Below, one piece after another: positions 1 through 8,715 of a stretch of DNA of 43,315 nt. This DNA comes from Cellvibrionaceae bacterium. GTDB taxonomy: Bacteria; Pseudomonadota; Gammaproteobacteria; Pseudomonadales; Cellvibrionaceae. A program made the position numbers and the translations under genes. Location of the stretch: the NCBI GenBank assembly GCA_025800365.1, contig JAOXRT010000222.1:1-43315 (forward strand), in the 5' to 3' direction. The notes below the pieces were generated by a model. That model was not told where the DNA came from, made no database searches, and saw nothing but the letters and a program-made list of their open reading frames with translations. The number at the start of each line of letters is the position of its first letter. Position 1 is the stretch's first letter.

Positions 1-1121
1 AGCTCGTCTAAAGCCATGCCAACTAACATGGCGCCGGTTGCACCCATTGGATGACCAAGAGATAAGGCGCCTCCGTTCACATTGTATTGATCATCTTGTA
101 AATCAAAGTGACGCTGACAATGAATGCTGGTTGCGGCAAAAGATTCATTAAACTCCATTAGATCAATATCTTTTGCGGTCATATTGTGACTAGCTAGGAG
201 CTTTTCAGCGGCATCGATGCCGCCAGTTAACACTAGGCGAGGATCGCCACTGGCATTGGCGAAGCCTAAAACCCTACCGCGTGCTTCCAATCCTAATGCA
301 TCGGCACTTTCTTTATTGCCGAGTAAGTTCAAGGAAGCACCATCAACCATGCCAGGTGAATTACCTGCGTGGTGAATATGGTTGATTTCATCAAGTTCTT
401 TGTACTGTGCAAGTAAGGCTTTATCAATTCCCATAGCACCCATTTTTGCAAATGAAGGCTGTAACTCGGCCAGTTTTTCTAGTGTGCCGCCAGCACGTGG
501 GGCATTATCGCTGTCGATGGTGCCGTGTTCGGTTTCAATGGCAACAATAGAGCGCTTAAAGCGGCCTTCGGCGATTGCTGTGCAAGCCCGCTCTTGGCTT
601 CGCAATGCAAAGCTGTCCGCTTCTTCGCGACTAATACCCTGCAGGCTGGCAATTAAATCAGCGCCGATGCCTAGCGGTAGATTATGAGCGGCTGTTGCAA
701 TTTGGGGATCCATAAAGCCGGGGGCTTTGTCGCTCATCATAGGCGTGCGTGACATCATTTCCACGCCGCCAGCCAATACCGCTTGGTCGACACCCATGCT
801 GATCTTACCTGCCGCAATCGCCATGGCATCCAGTGCCGAGGTGCAGTAGCGGTTTATAGTCATGGCGGGCAAATGGGTCCAGCCTGCAGTGTTAGCGGCG
901 AGCTTTGCCACATTGGCACCTTGTTCACCGGTTTGGGTGGCACTACCTAAAATCATATCGCCAGAAATTTTCTTGGCACCGGGTGCACGATTGCTAAGCT
1001 CGTTTAGCAAAGGCAACATGATTTCAATTGAAGAAAGCCCTGACAAACCTGTGCCTGCTTTCGCTTTTGTTCTTGGGCTGCGCAAGGTTTCATAAATATA
1101 TACATTGTCTAAGGCATTCAT
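1..1121 (-). CDS. Thiolase (acetyl-CoA acyltransferase), 3' end cut by window edge
   Basis: Thiolase-superfamily enzyme, expected to cleave a 3-oxoacyl-CoA with CoA in the last step of a beta-oxidation-like route. The frame starts at ATG 1121 and is still open at base 1, giving 373 residues of a usual 390-430. The N-terminal half has the nucleophile motif NRYCTSALDA with Cys93, and the last visible part has NESFAATSIH and GGALSLGHPMGATG, whose His is the catalytic base; the second active-site Cys would lie beyond the window. The start lies 1 bp after the upstream stop and is preceded by GAGGAAAATAAA, a good ribosome binding site inside the end of the upstream gene, so the two are probably translationally coupled. 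The CTSAL variant instead of the common CSSGL suggests a non-housekeeping substrate. Which acyl-CoA it uses cannot be told. Confidence 0.93.
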   Translation of the reverse strand, partial: MNALDNVYIYETLRSPRTKAKAGTGLSGLSSIEIMLPLLNELSNRAPGAKKISGDMILGSATQTGEQGANVAKLAANTAGWTHLPAMTINRYCTSALDAMAIAAGKISMGVDQAVLAGGVEMMSRTPMMSDKAPGFMDPQIATAAHNLPLGIGADLIASLQGISREEADSFALRSQERACTAIAEGRFKRSIVAIETEHGTIDSDNAPRAGGTLEKLAELQPSFAKMGAMGIDKALLAQYKELDEINHIHHAGNSPGMVDGASLNLLGNKESADALGLEARGRVLGFANASGDPRLVLTGGIDAAEKLLASHNMTAKDIDLMEFNESFAATSIHCQRHFDLQDDQYNVNGGALSLGHPMGATGAMLVGMALDE

Positions 1122-1122
1122 T

Positions 1123-2034
1123 TTATTTTCCTCGAGCTTGTTGGTATTCGCTGATGAGTTCGGCGCTGAGTTCGGCGATACTCTGTACTGACTGGCTGGC
1201 GCCAACACCTTGGCCTGCAGCCCAAATATCTTTCCACTTTTTCGCATCGGCACCGGCTTCGGCGAAATTAATGCCGGCAGCACTTGGCATATTGCGTGGA
1301 TCATAGCCAGCCTGAATCAATGAAGGGATCATCCAATTGGCTTTTACGCCGGTGATCGCATCAGAAATCATAATGTCGTCGGCGCCGCAATCCACTACCA
1401 TTTGTTTGTAGCCATCTTGTGCCATGCTTTCTTCCGTTGGAATAAAACGCGTACCTAGGTTAGCCATATCGGCGCCCATGATTTCCACAGCGTGTATGTC
1501 AGCGCCGTTAGAAAGGCCTCCACCAAGAATCAATAAGCCGTCCCAAAACTCTCGTACTTCACGCACAAACACAAAGGGGGAAAGATATCCGGTGTGGCCG
1601 CCAGCTCCTGCTGCAACCAGTACTAGGCCATCAACACCTGCGGCGACGGCTTTTTTAGCAAAGCTTGGCGATATAACATCGGCAACCACAATACCGCCGT
1701 AAGCATGCACTTCTTCAATGATATGTGCCGGGCTACCTAAGGCGGTTACTACGATAGGTGGTTGATGCTTCTTAATCATTTCCAAGTCAGCATCGCGACG
1801 TGGGTAAGACGGATGAACAACAATATTGACTGCCCAGGGGGTATCACCAAGTTCAGTTTTAATTTGAGTCATCCACTCATCAAGTATTTCTGTACTTCTG
1901 GCATTGGGGGTGGGGAAGCAGCCCAATAAGCCAGCTTTAGAAGCGGCAATAACCATTTCTGGCCCACTGATTAAAAACATCGGCGCACACATGGCGGGCA
2001 GTTTTAATTTACCTAATAGCTCTTCACGATTCAT
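1123..2034 (-). CDS. Nitronate monooxygenase-family FMN protein
   Basis: A 303-residue single-domain TIM-barrel flavoprotein of the nitronate monooxygenase / 2-nitropropane dioxygenase family. Family marks are the N-terminal KLPAMCAPMFLISGPE segment, the FMN/active-site loop VAAGAGGHTG near residue 140, and the phosphate-binding stretch ILGGGLSNGADIHAVEIMGADMANLGTRF. Family members oxidise alkyl nitronates, but many homologues act as NAD(P)H:quinone or enoyl-CoA reductases, and the neighbours here are CoA-pathway enzymes, so an enoyl reductase or quinone reductase role is as likely as nitronate oxidation. It lies 37 bp after the thioesterase gene and 1 bp before the thiolase gene in the same operon. 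Family assignment is firm; the reaction is inferred. Confidence 0.88.
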   Translation of the reverse strand: MNREELLGKLKLPAMCAPMFLISGPEMVIAASKAGLLGCFPTPNARSTEILDEWMTQIKTELGDTPWAVNIVVHPSYPRRDADLEMIKKHQPPIVVTALGSPAHIIEEVHAYGGIVVADVISPSFAKKAVAAGVDGLVLVAAGAGGHTGYLSPFVFVREVREFWDGLLILGGGLSNGADIHAVEIMGADMANLGTRFIPTEESMAQDGYKQMVVDCGADDIMISDAITGVKANWMIPSLIQAGYDPRNMPSAAGINFAEAGADAKKWKDIWAAGQGVGASQSVQSIAELSAELISEYQQARGK

Positions 2035-2071
2035 AGTGTTTCTCTTAAAGCGTAGCTTTCGTTAATTGGCT

Positions 2072-2521
2072 TTAAATTTTCATGGCTGAGCCAATGGCTC
2101 GCGCGACCAGTTTTCCGGCTTGGTTGTGAATAGTTCCGGCGGTCGCCAAGGTGCGGCGTCCGGCATTCTCAACTTCTGCTCTAATGGTGAGTACATCTTC
2201 GGCACTTGTTACCGGGCGAATAAATTTGGTGGTGATGTCGGTCATGGTGTGGCGTTCGCCAACATCCAACAAAGTCATCACCGCTGCCCCCATCGCTGTA
2301 TCCAATAAGGTGGCCATAATGCCGCCGTGTAAGGTGCCAATTAGATTTACATGGCGATCTTTCAAGGTGTACTCGTAGATGACGTAGCCTTCGCCGTATT
2401 CTTTGACGGTATAGCCTAGGTTTTCCGCCATGCCGCCGCGGCTGGCCATGGCTTCAAACTTCTCGATTTTTTCTTTACCGCTTAAGTTTTCCAGCTGATT
2501 AAAATTTATTAAATCGCTCAT
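2072..2521 (-). CDS. PaaI-family hotdog acyl-CoA thioesterase
   Basis: 149-residue hotdog-fold protein of the PaaI/YdiI thioesterase group, predicted to hydrolyse acyl- or aryl-CoA thioesters in the cytoplasm. The sequence GTLHGGIMATLLDTAMGAA (His65-Gly-Gly, Asp74) is the hotdog helix signature, followed by the strand motif TTKFIRPV and a final AIGSAMKI strand. Length is typical. It lies 13 bp after the acyl-CoA ligase stop and is probably co-transcribed with it. In such operons a PaaI-type enzyme usually recycles CoA from dead-end intermediates. The substrate is not determinable. Confidence 0.9.
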   Translation of the reverse strand: MSDLINFNQLENLSGKEKIEKFEAMASRGGMAENLGYTVKEYGEGYVIYEYTLKDRHVNLIGTLHGGIMATLLDTAMGAAVMTLLDVGERHTMTDITTKFIRPVTSAEDVLTIRAEVENAGRRTLATAGTIHNQAGKLVARAIGSAMKI

Positions 2522-2534
2522 ATTTGGAACCTGC

Positions 2535-4070
2535 TTAAGTATCTGAACAAGTATCTGGATAGATCAGTGCTTTTACTTCACGCTTCACAACTTTACCAAC
2601 CGGGTTGCGAGGTAGCTGCGCTAAGCGGTGGAAGATTTTTGGTGTTTTAACGGCTCCAAGTTCTGCTTTGAGCTGCTGGCTCAGGTCGTCGTCACTTAGG
2701 GCGAAATTGTCGTCGACACAGATGGCGGCTTCTACGCGTTCACCCCAATAGTCATCGGCAACTGAAAAAACGGCGGCTTCATGAATGCCTGGGATTTCAC
2801 TCAGTATATTTTCTACTTCCGCCGGGTAAACATTAAAGCCGCCACTGATGATGAGTTCTTTGGCACGCCCCTGTAGAAACAGATAGCCTTTATCGTCGAT
2901 GTAACCAAGATCGCCAGTGTAAAGCCAACCCTCTTTGATGGTTTCTGCGGTTTTTTCGGCTTCTTCAAAATATCCCGCCATAACAATATCGCCGCGGCTG
3001 ATAATCTCGCCCGTTTCTCCTGCCGCTAAGTGCTTTCCATCTTGGTCGACCGTGGCGATTTCGCTGTATAAACAGGATTTACCAACTGAACTTTGTAACT
3101 GAGTTTGGCTCATATCGCTGGCCGTCATCGCCGTGATGGTCATTGGTGCCTCGGTTTGACCGTATACGGTAGAAAGCTTAGGCCCAAAGAAATCAATTGC
3201 CTGGCTTATTCTTTCTGGCGGCATGGGCGCGGCACTATAGGTTAAATGGCGTAAGTTAGCGAAATCGCTTTTTGCCTTTTCACCACAGTCCATAATTTTG
3301 TAAATCAATGTCGGCGGCATAAAACTCACTGTGGCGCCGCGTTCACGAAATGCTTGGCGAATCAAATCCGTATCTGGCTGCGGTAACAACACCTGCCGTC
3401 CGCCAACCGCTAGCAAAGGTAAAATATAGTGAGAGCCACCGTGAGTTAAAGGCGCTACCGCGAGATTGCCATCGCTTTTATTAAATTCAAACAGCGCTTG
3501 CATGTTTTCAACTACTGCGGCCACATTGCGATGACTTTGCATAACGCCTTTGGGCTCGCCGGTAGTCCCGCCAGTGAATTTAATGCCAAAAATATCATTT
3601 TGTTTTGCGAAGGCAGGGCTGAATTCTTTACCGCGATAAGGCGCGCTGAGTTCTTGGCTACTGCCCACACCCGATTGGCGTAAATACAATCGTTGTGCGG
3701 GGTAGTCGGCTAAGGTTGCCTCGCTTTCTGTATCGACCAAGACTAGGCGAGGTTGGCTTTTTTGTAATAGCTGACGGTTTAACTGGGCCCCGTTTTTGGG
3801 GTTGATAGGTACCCAGCAGTGCCCGGCCAATAGAATTGCCAAAAAACCTACAAGGTGATCAATATGGTTTTGAGCACATAGCGCAACCCGGCTAGGTTCT
3901 GTGGCAAGCTCAGCTAAAGCAGCCGCCAAAGCTTCTGAGCGTAGTTGCAGTTCGCGATAATTGATCGTCTCTCGATCATCGCTGGCGGCAATGGCTTCTG
4001 GGTTTAATTTAAAGCCGCGATAAACGTACTCTATCGGCAATGGTAGGGGCTGTGATGGTGCTGCGCTCAT
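2535..4070 (-). CDS. Acyl-CoA ligase (AMP-binding, ANL superfamily)
   Basis: 511-residue adenylate-forming acid:CoA ligase. The ATP-binding loop is FTGGTTGEPKG at about residues 165-175. The A5 motif VYGQTEAP, the hinge region YTGDLGYIDDKGY with GRAKELIISGGFNVYPAEVE, and the C-terminal NPVGKVVKREV with the catalytic Lys493 are all present, so the enzyme should be active. It activates a carboxylic acid to its CoA thioester through an acyl-AMP. Its ATG overlaps the stop of the upstream thiolase-like gene by four bases (ATGA, 4067-4070), indicating coupled translation. The N-terminal substrate pocket is not diagnostic, so short-chain, aromatic and terpenoid-type acids all remain possible. Confidence 0.93.
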   Translation of the reverse strand: MSAAPSQPLPLPIEYVYRGFKLNPEAIAASDDRETINYRELQLRSEALAAALAELATEPSRVALCAQNHIDHLVGFLAILLAGHCWVPINPKNGAQLNRQLLQKSQPRLVLVDTESEATLADYPAQRLYLRQSGVGSSQELSAPYRGKEFSPAFAKQNDIFGIKFTGGTTGEPKGVMQSHRNVAAVVENMQALFEFNKSDGNLAVAPLTHGGSHYILPLLAVGGRQVLLPQPDTDLIRQAFRERGATVSFMPPTLIYKIMDCGEKAKSDFANLRHLTYSAAPMPPERISQAIDFFGPKLSTVYGQTEAPMTITAMTASDMSQTQLQSSVGKSCLYSEIATVDQDGKHLAAGETGEIISRGDIVMAGYFEEAEKTAETIKEGWLYTGDLGYIDDKGYLFLQGRAKELIISGGFNVYPAEVENILSEIPGIHEAAVFSVADDYWGERVEAAICVDDNFALSDDDLSQQLKAELGAVKTPKIFHRLAQLPRNPVGKVVKREVKALIYPDTCSDT

Positions 4071-5326
4071 GACTGGCGCTCCAATACCGTGACAACGGTA
4101 GCGGCTTCTTCATTCTCATAAAAGCCACCACCGTTTTCGGCCACAGCAATTTTTGCATTTTCTACTTGGCGCTTATCCGCTTCTCCACGTAATTGCGTAC
4201 ATAGTTCATGCAGCTGCATAATGCCAGTAGCTCCTACTGGGTGACCTTTTGAAACTAAGCCGCCCGATGGATTCACGGGTGTTTTACCACCTAGCTTGCT
4301 GTCACCGTTTTCGGTGAAGGCGCCGCCTGCTCCGATTTCACATAGGCCGAGGTTTTCAATCTGTTGAATCTCTGCGTAGGCGGTTGCATCGTGTACTTCA
4401 GCGACGTCGACATCTTGCCCATCAATGCCGGCTTGTTCGTAAGCGCCCAGAGCGGCAATGCGACCAATATGGTTGGCGAAATCATCGGCAGCGCGATTTT
4501 TACCGCTGGCTAAATGGATGCCGCGTATCTTGATAGCGCGCTTGGGGTCGTAGCCATTTTTCTGAAGCCTTTTTAATGCGCTGCTAGAACATATTACTGC
4601 ACAGGCGGCACCATCAGATATCGGAGCGCACATGGGCAAGGTAAATGGCCAGCTAATAAGACGACCATTTAAAACTTCTTCGGTACTCATATCATTTTGA
4701 TACTGCGCCAAAGGGTTCATGGTGGAGTGCCAATGATTTTTAGCAGCAGCCATGGCCAGTTGAGCTTGTGTCGTACCGAAGGTTTGCATATGCAGCCGGG
4801 CTTGGGCTGCATAGCTATCCATAAAAAAGCTACGTTGGCCGGTATCGACGTTCCGTAGCTCAGCGGGAATCATGTCTATCGCTGTTTGTTCAATGTTTTT
4901 AGTGAACTCTTCTAGGCGATATATATCCGTGCCACCCATAAAAGCTTGAAACATGGCGTCACGTTTTTCAGGAAAAAACATTTTCTCAGCGCCAAGTACT
5001 AAAACTATTTCGGCCATTCCTGCACGAATATGGGTGACCGCTTGATAAAGTGCAGAAGAGCCAGAGGCGCAGGCATTTTCCACATTGCAAATGGGAATGG
5101 ATTCAAAGCCTAGCGGTCGCAAAGCAATTTGCCCACGAATGGTATTTTGCCCTTCTAACATTTGTTGGCGAGTATTTGAAAACCAGGCGGCTTCTATATC
5201 GTCAACGGTGGCACAAGCGTCGCTAAGCGCAAGTTTAACGGCTTCTGCACTCAAATCTTTTACGCTGCGCTCGGGCATTTTTCCAAGCCCGGTCATGCCG
5301 ATGCCAGCAATTACAATATCTTTCAT
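4067..5326 (-). CDS. SCP-x type thiolase / lipid-transfer thiolase
   Basis: 419-residue thiolase of the sterol-carrier-protein-x branch. Nucleophile motif is NACASGS with Cys86; VAEVHDATAYAEI contains His312; NPSGGLVSKGHPVGATG contains His362. This branch lacks the second cysteine of classical thiolases (CxG near the C-terminus) and usually works on branched or cyclic acyl-CoA substrates such as steroid or terpenoid side chains, sometimes together with a DUF35 partner, which I do not see here. The 3' end overlaps the acyl-CoA ligase start by 4 bp. A 67-bp gap containing a hairpin separates it from the aldehyde dehydrogenase gene upstream. Thiolysis or a retro-aldol/Claisen reaction are the candidate activities. 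Confidence 0.9.
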   Translation of the reverse strand: MKDIVIAGIGMTGLGKMPERSVKDLSAEAVKLALSDACATVDDIEAAWFSNTRQQMLEGQNTIRGQIALRPLGFESIPICNVENACASGSSALYQAVTHIRAGMAEIVLVLGAEKMFFPEKRDAMFQAFMGGTDIYRLEEFTKNIEQTAIDMIPAELRNVDTGQRSFFMDSYAAQARLHMQTFGTTQAQLAMAAAKNHWHSTMNPLAQYQNDMSTEEVLNGRLISWPFTLPMCAPISDGAACAVICSSSALKRLQKNGYDPKRAIKIRGIHLASGKNRAADDFANHIGRIAALGAYEQAGIDGQDVDVAEVHDATAYAEIQQIENLGLCEIGAGGAFTENGDSKLGGKTPVNPSGGLVSKGHPVGATGIMQLHELCTQLRGEADKRQVENAKIAVAENGGGFYENEEAATVVTVLERQS

Positions 5327-5346
5327 AGTAGTGTCTTTTTCGAAAG

Positions 5347-5377
5347 CAGGAGCCTAGCAGACTGTTAGTGGCTCCTG
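5347..5377 (-). terminator. Intercistronic hairpin in the catabolic operon
   Basis: CAGGAGCC (5347-5354) and GGCTCCTG (5370-5377) form a perfect 8-bp stem with a 15-nt loop between the aldehyde dehydrogenase stop and the thiolase-like start. Only a weak T tract (CTTTCG) follows on the minus strand, so it is more likely an attenuator or mRNA-processing hairpin than a full stop. Confidence 0.45.
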
Positions 5378-5393
5378 TTATTAGCTGGGAAGT

Positions 5394-7070
5394 TTATCGA
5401 CGCATAACTTTGCTTTGTACGATTCGGAAGCGGCTCGTTACAAATGCAAGATCAGCTAAGCAGGCATTACCCGCTGGGTTAAGACCGGTAACATGAAAAT
5501 CACTATAGGCCGCAGCAAAGTTAATGGGCATTCCCATTAAATTACAGGCTACGGAGGCACCCGCTACATTGTAGGCATCTTGCGCTTTTTCTATAAAGTC
5601 TTCATCGATACTGTAAACATGAGAGGTGATAGCGCCGCGCTCTTTGGCATCGCGTGTGGCAGCCGCTAAACAATCGTCGGCGTTTTTGCCTTTGATCATA
5701 AAGGAAATAGGGCCGAACAGCTCCTCACGATACATATCGCTATCTTCATTGCTAACATCAATGATTAATGGCGTAGCGGTGCGAGCATTTGGGAAGCCGG
5801 GGTTTTCGTATGGACCGGATTGACGCAAAATTTTACCGCGCTGCTCGCCGAGTTCGCTCAGGCGATCGATGGTGCGGTAAATACTATCGTCCACCAAGGT
5901 GCCACATAAGAAGGCCGCGTTTTTGGGATTTTCCAAATGCGCTTCAACCGCATCAACAATCGCCTGGCAAACATCTTCATAGCTAACTCGCTCGCCGTTT
6001 ACCAAAATACCGTCAGCAGGAATATGAACATTTTGTACACTGGTACACATTTGTGCCGAGGCTTGGCATAAGGAGTGTGCAATTGCCTTGGCCATCGCAG
6101 CAAGATCATCGGTAGATTCAACTACTACGGAATTACAACCTGCGGTTTCGGTGTAGACCAATTTGTCGTTACAGTTTTGCTCGATCCAGCTGCCAAACTG
6201 TGGGCTGCCAGTGAAATCGATAATGGCGGTATCTGGGTGCTCCAATAGCTCCATGGTTGCTGGCTCTTCGCGCGTATCGGCCACCATGGTAACGAGGTTT
6301 GGATCGTAGCCTGCTTCGACAAGAATTTCGCGGCAACGGCTTACCATCAATGCGACAGGTAAAATGGCAGCTGGGTGTGGCTTCATAACAACTGGGTTGC
6401 CAGTGGCTAAGCTGGCGCATAATGCCGGGTAGCCATTCCATAAAGGGAAGGTCGCGCAGCAAATAACCACGCCAACACCGCGCGGCATTAGGCGATAACG
6501 CTTGTCGAGTTTGGCAGCACCGTCGGCACCAAACTTGCGCTCCCAGTCGGCGGTTTCTGGAACATCTTTCATGGCTTTATAGGCATAGGCTAGGGCTTCT
6601 AAACCGCGATCTAGTGCATTGGCACCGGAACCCGCAAAGGCCATGATGTAACTTTGTCCAGAGGTATGCATGGTGGAATGAGCGTTTTCAAATAACTGCT
6701 CGCTACAGCGATGCAACATTTCCAAGCAAAGACCCACACGTTCTTCCGTGCTGGTATTACGCCATTGGGCTTTGGCTTTATCGATATGTTGATATAACTC
6801 GGCAACATCGGCCTTGGGGTAAGTAATACCTAAGGCCTCTTTGGTATAGGGGCTCACTTCGGCGCCGGTCTGTCCTACGGTGGCAGGCTGCTCGAGTGGG
6901 TAGGGCTTGCCTAGCATAGCTTCGAAATTGGCCTTGCCTGCGGCGGGGCGCTCGCTGCCGTGGATCTTGCTGCTTGGGCTTTCTTGATAGCCGGTCCAGG
7001 CGTAGCGTTTGGCGCAGGCGTCCATCGCTTTTTCCAGGGTGGCTTGGTGTTTCTCGAACCAGACTGACAT
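5394..7070 (-). CDS. paaN: PaaN-type aldehyde dehydrogenase
   Basis: 558-residue aldehyde dehydrogenase related to the PaaN (PaaN2) group of phenylacetate catabolism, which oxidises a semialdehyde with NAD(P)+. Family-like stretches are FEKHQATLEKAM near the start, PYPLEQPATVGQTGAEVSPY, and HTSGQSYIMAFAGSGANALDRGLEALAYAY. The ALDH active site shows YTETAGCNSVVVES (general-base Glu) and SAQMCTSVQN (nucleophilic Cys). The frame is open upstream to a TTG at 7148, but I choose ATG 7070 because it is preceded by GAGGAAGAAGCC and gives the family's usual N-terminus and length; ATG 7106 is an alternative. First gene of the catabolic operon. The hydratase domain of two-domain PaaZ is absent. Use of the symbol reflects the family, not a proven phenylacetate pathway: no paaABCDE genes are visible. 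Confidence 0.85.
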   Translation of the reverse strand: MSVWFEKHQATLEKAMDACAKRYAWTGYQESPSSKIHGSERPAAGKANFEAMLGKPYPLEQPATVGQTGAEVSPYTKEALGITYPKADVAELYQHIDKAKAQWRNTSTEERVGLCLEMLHRCSEQLFENAHSTMHTSGQSYIMAFAGSGANALDRGLEALAYAYKAMKDVPETADWERKFGADGAAKLDKRYRLMPRGVGVVICCATFPLWNGYPALCASLATGNPVVMKPHPAAILPVALMVSRCREILVEAGYDPNLVTMVADTREEPATMELLEHPDTAIIDFTGSPQFGSWIEQNCNDKLVYTETAGCNSVVVESTDDLAAMAKAIAHSLCQASAQMCTSVQNVHIPADGILVNGERVSYEDVCQAIVDAVEAHLENPKNAAFLCGTLVDDSIYRTIDRLSELGEQRGKILRQSGPYENPGFPNARTATPLIIDVSNEDSDMYREELFGPISFMIKGKNADDCLAAATRDAKERGAITSHVYSIDEDFIEKAQDAYNVAGASVACNLMGMPINFAAAYSDFHVTGLNPAGNACLADLAFVTSRFRIVQSKVMRR

Positions 7071-7180
7071 GGCTTCTTCCTCGGCTAGTTGCTCAGAGAT
7101 CATCATGCTCTTTTTAGTAGAGCTTGTTTTGTCAGTCCAATAATACAAGTTACATGGTCGTGGAGTAAAGTGCGGAGTAA

Positions 7181-7227
7181 AGACTATGGCGCTGGAAAAG
7201 GCTAAATGGTGTTTCCAGCACCAGTCT
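7181..7227 (-). terminator. Hairpin after the rhodanese gene
   Basis: Between the rhodanese stop and the aldehyde dehydrogenase gene, the arm AGACT..GG.GCTGGAAA (7181-7198) pairs with TTTCCAGC.CC.AGTCT (7212-7227), a long stem with one mismatch and a 2-nt bulge. Reading on the minus strand it ends in TTTACT, so it is a plausible but weak terminator. A direct repeat of GGAGTAAAG (7162-7170 and 7174-7182) lies beside it. Confidence 0.45.
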
Positions 7228-7234
7228 TATAATT

Positions 7235-7636
7235 CTATGAAACGCCCTCTACAAGGCTAAAGCCCTCGTCTAGCCAGCCGCATACGCCACCGATCATCTT
7301 CTTAACCGGGCGCCCCAGCTTAGCCAGGCGAATGGCGGCTTTTTCGGTGGCGTTGCAGTGCGGGCCGGCGCAATACACCACGATAAGTTGCTCTTCAGGA
7401 AAGCTCTTTAGTGATTCGGCGTTAATTCTGGAATGGGGAAGGTTTTGTGATTCGGGCAGGTGGCCCGCTTGGAAGGCTTCTTCGCCTCGCACATCAAGCA
7501 AAATAAAATCCTTACGTTTATTGCTTATCGCATGGTGGACATCCCAGCAGTCGGTTTCAAAAGCCAGTAGTGCTCCAAAGTGGGTAAGTGCATCGCTACT
7601 TGCAGCGGCAGGGGTTCGGGTAACGGCTGAAGACAT
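7235..7636 (-). CDS. Rhodanese-like sulfurtransferase domain protein
   Basis: 133-residue single rhodanese domain. It shows the CH2A-like FILLDVRGEEAFQAGHLPESQNLPHSRI and the active-site loop VVYCAGPHCNAT, with Cys89 as the persulfide-carrying residue and a second Cys94 in the loop. It probably transfers sulfane sulfur to a thiol acceptor in the cytoplasm. The start at 7636 has a very good ribosome binding site (AAGGAGAACGAT). It diverges from an FtrA-like AraC regulator 111 bp away; pairing of this type of rhodanese with an FtrA-like regulator is common in proteobacteria and implies that the regulator controls it. The acceptor is unknown. Confidence 0.88.
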   Translation of the reverse strand: MSSAVTRTPAAASSDALTHFGALLAFETDCWDVHHAISNKRKDFILLDVRGEEAFQAGHLPESQNLPHSRINAESLKSFPEEQLIVVYCAGPHCNATEKAAIRLAKLGRPVKKMIGGVCGWLDEGFSLVEGVS

Positions 7637-7725
7637 ATCGTTCTCCTTACTGTGTTTAGGCTAGAGCTTGAATCTGGGGTTTATTTTAGAGTGCTTGTGG
7701 CTTAACGACTGCTGGCCTAAAAGTC

Positions 7726-7741
7726 ATTATTCGTTAATAAT
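7726..7741. promoter_or_regulatory. Dyad in the rhodanese/ftrA divergent promoter
   Basis: ATTATT-CGTT-AATAAT, a perfect 6-bp inverted repeat six bases before the ftrA-like start in the 111-bp divergent region. Position suggests an operator or autoregulatory site. No known consensus is matched. Confidence 0.3.
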
Positions 7742-7747
7742 CGGCCA

Positions 7748-8704
7748 ATGTTGGATAAAAAGCCTATTTCCCGTCGTCTCGCCATTTTGCTGCCGGCCCC
7801 TGTTTCCTTATTTGAGCTGGGCTGCGCGGTTGAGCTGTTTTTATTGCCGCGCCCAGAGTTGGATAGCTGGTATCAAACAGAGCTGCTGGCCTTGCAGGCA
7901 GAGGCTATGCCGTCTCTCGGTGGTTTGCAGTTACAGGCGCCGGTATTTGAAAACCTAAGCCGGTTTGATGATGTACTAATCCCTTATTGGGGTATTGAGC
8001 AGCAGGCAGCTGAGCCCTTGATTACCGAGTTACGTGCACTTTATAAGCGTGGTGGCCGGCTGTGGAGTTTTTGTTCTGGAGCATTCCTTTTGGCGCAAGC
8101 TGGCCTTCTGGAAGGACGAGAAGTCACTACCCATTGGCGTTATCAGCAGCAGTTAATGGCTGACTTTCCGAGCTTAAATTATCGCGAAGATTGCCTGTAT
8201 TGCTACGATGGGCAAATCGCCTGCTCGGCGGGCAGTGCGGCTGCCCTTGATCTTGGTTTGGAGATTATTCGCCAAGACTATGGCCATGAAGTGGCAAATG
8301 CGGTGGCACGGCGTTTGGTGAGTAGCCCGATAAGGCAGGGTGGGCAATCTCAGTTTGTGCATCGCCCAGTGAGTCGCCACCCTGATCTATTGGCAAGTAG
8401 CTTAGATTGGGCCTTAGAGCACCTAGCCGAGCCAATTAGTGTCTCGGATTTGGCAGAGCAAAGTAATATGTCGCGGCGCAGTTATGATCGAAAGTTTAGC
8501 CAGGCTATGGGCCAGAGCCCCAAGGCTTGGCTGCTGGCTCAACGGCTAGAGCGGGCAAAAAGTCTTTTGGAAAGTGGGGGTTTGGGGATTGAGCCATTGG
8601 CTCAGCAGGCTGGTTTTGCTAACGGAACGAGCTTGCGTCACCACTTTCGTGGCCAATTTGGCCTATCACCCAGTGAATATCGTCGCCAGTTTCAAGGCAA
8701 TTGA
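7748..8704 (+). CDS. ftrA: FtrA-like AraC-family regulator with DJ-1/PfpI domain
   Basis: 318-residue transcriptional regulator. Residues about 10-185 form a DJ-1/PfpI (glutamine-amidotransferase-like) sensor domain, with WSFCSGAFLLAQAGLL around residue 110 carrying the nucleophile-elbow Cys and ATTHW-like segment VTTHWRY after it. The AraC double helix-turn-helix is at about 210-315 (VSDLAEQSNMSRRSYDRKFSQ and IEPLAQQAGFANGTSLRHHF). The linker RRLVSSPIRQGGQSQF resembles the conserved RRLVvpPhRdGGQaQF stretch of the FtrA/GlxA group. It is transcribed away from the rhodanese gene and likely controls it. The ligand is unknown; the sensor domain is not expected to be a working amidotransferase. 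Confidence 0.87.
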   Translation: MLDKKPISRRLAILLPAPVSLFELGCAVELFLLPRPELDSWYQTELLALQAEAMPSLGGLQLQAPVFENLSRFDDVLIPYWGIEQQAAEPLITELRALYKRGGRLWSFCSGAFLLAQAGLLEGREVTTHWRYQQQLMADFPSLNYREDCLYCYDGQIACSAGSAAALDLGLEIIRQDYGHEVANAVARRLVSSPIRQGGQSQFVHRPVSRHPDLLASSLDWALEHLAEPISVSDLAEQSNMSRRSYDRKFSQAMGQSPKAWLLAQRLERAKSLLESGGLGIEPLAQQAGFANGTSLRHHFRGQFGLSPSEYRRQFQGN

Positions 8705-8715
8705 TGAAATTCTTT

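Noticed and set aside
7071-7148. N-terminal extension of the PaaN-type dehydrogenase to a TTG at 7148
   Set aside because: ATG 7070 has a much better ribosome binding site and gives the usual family N-terminus.
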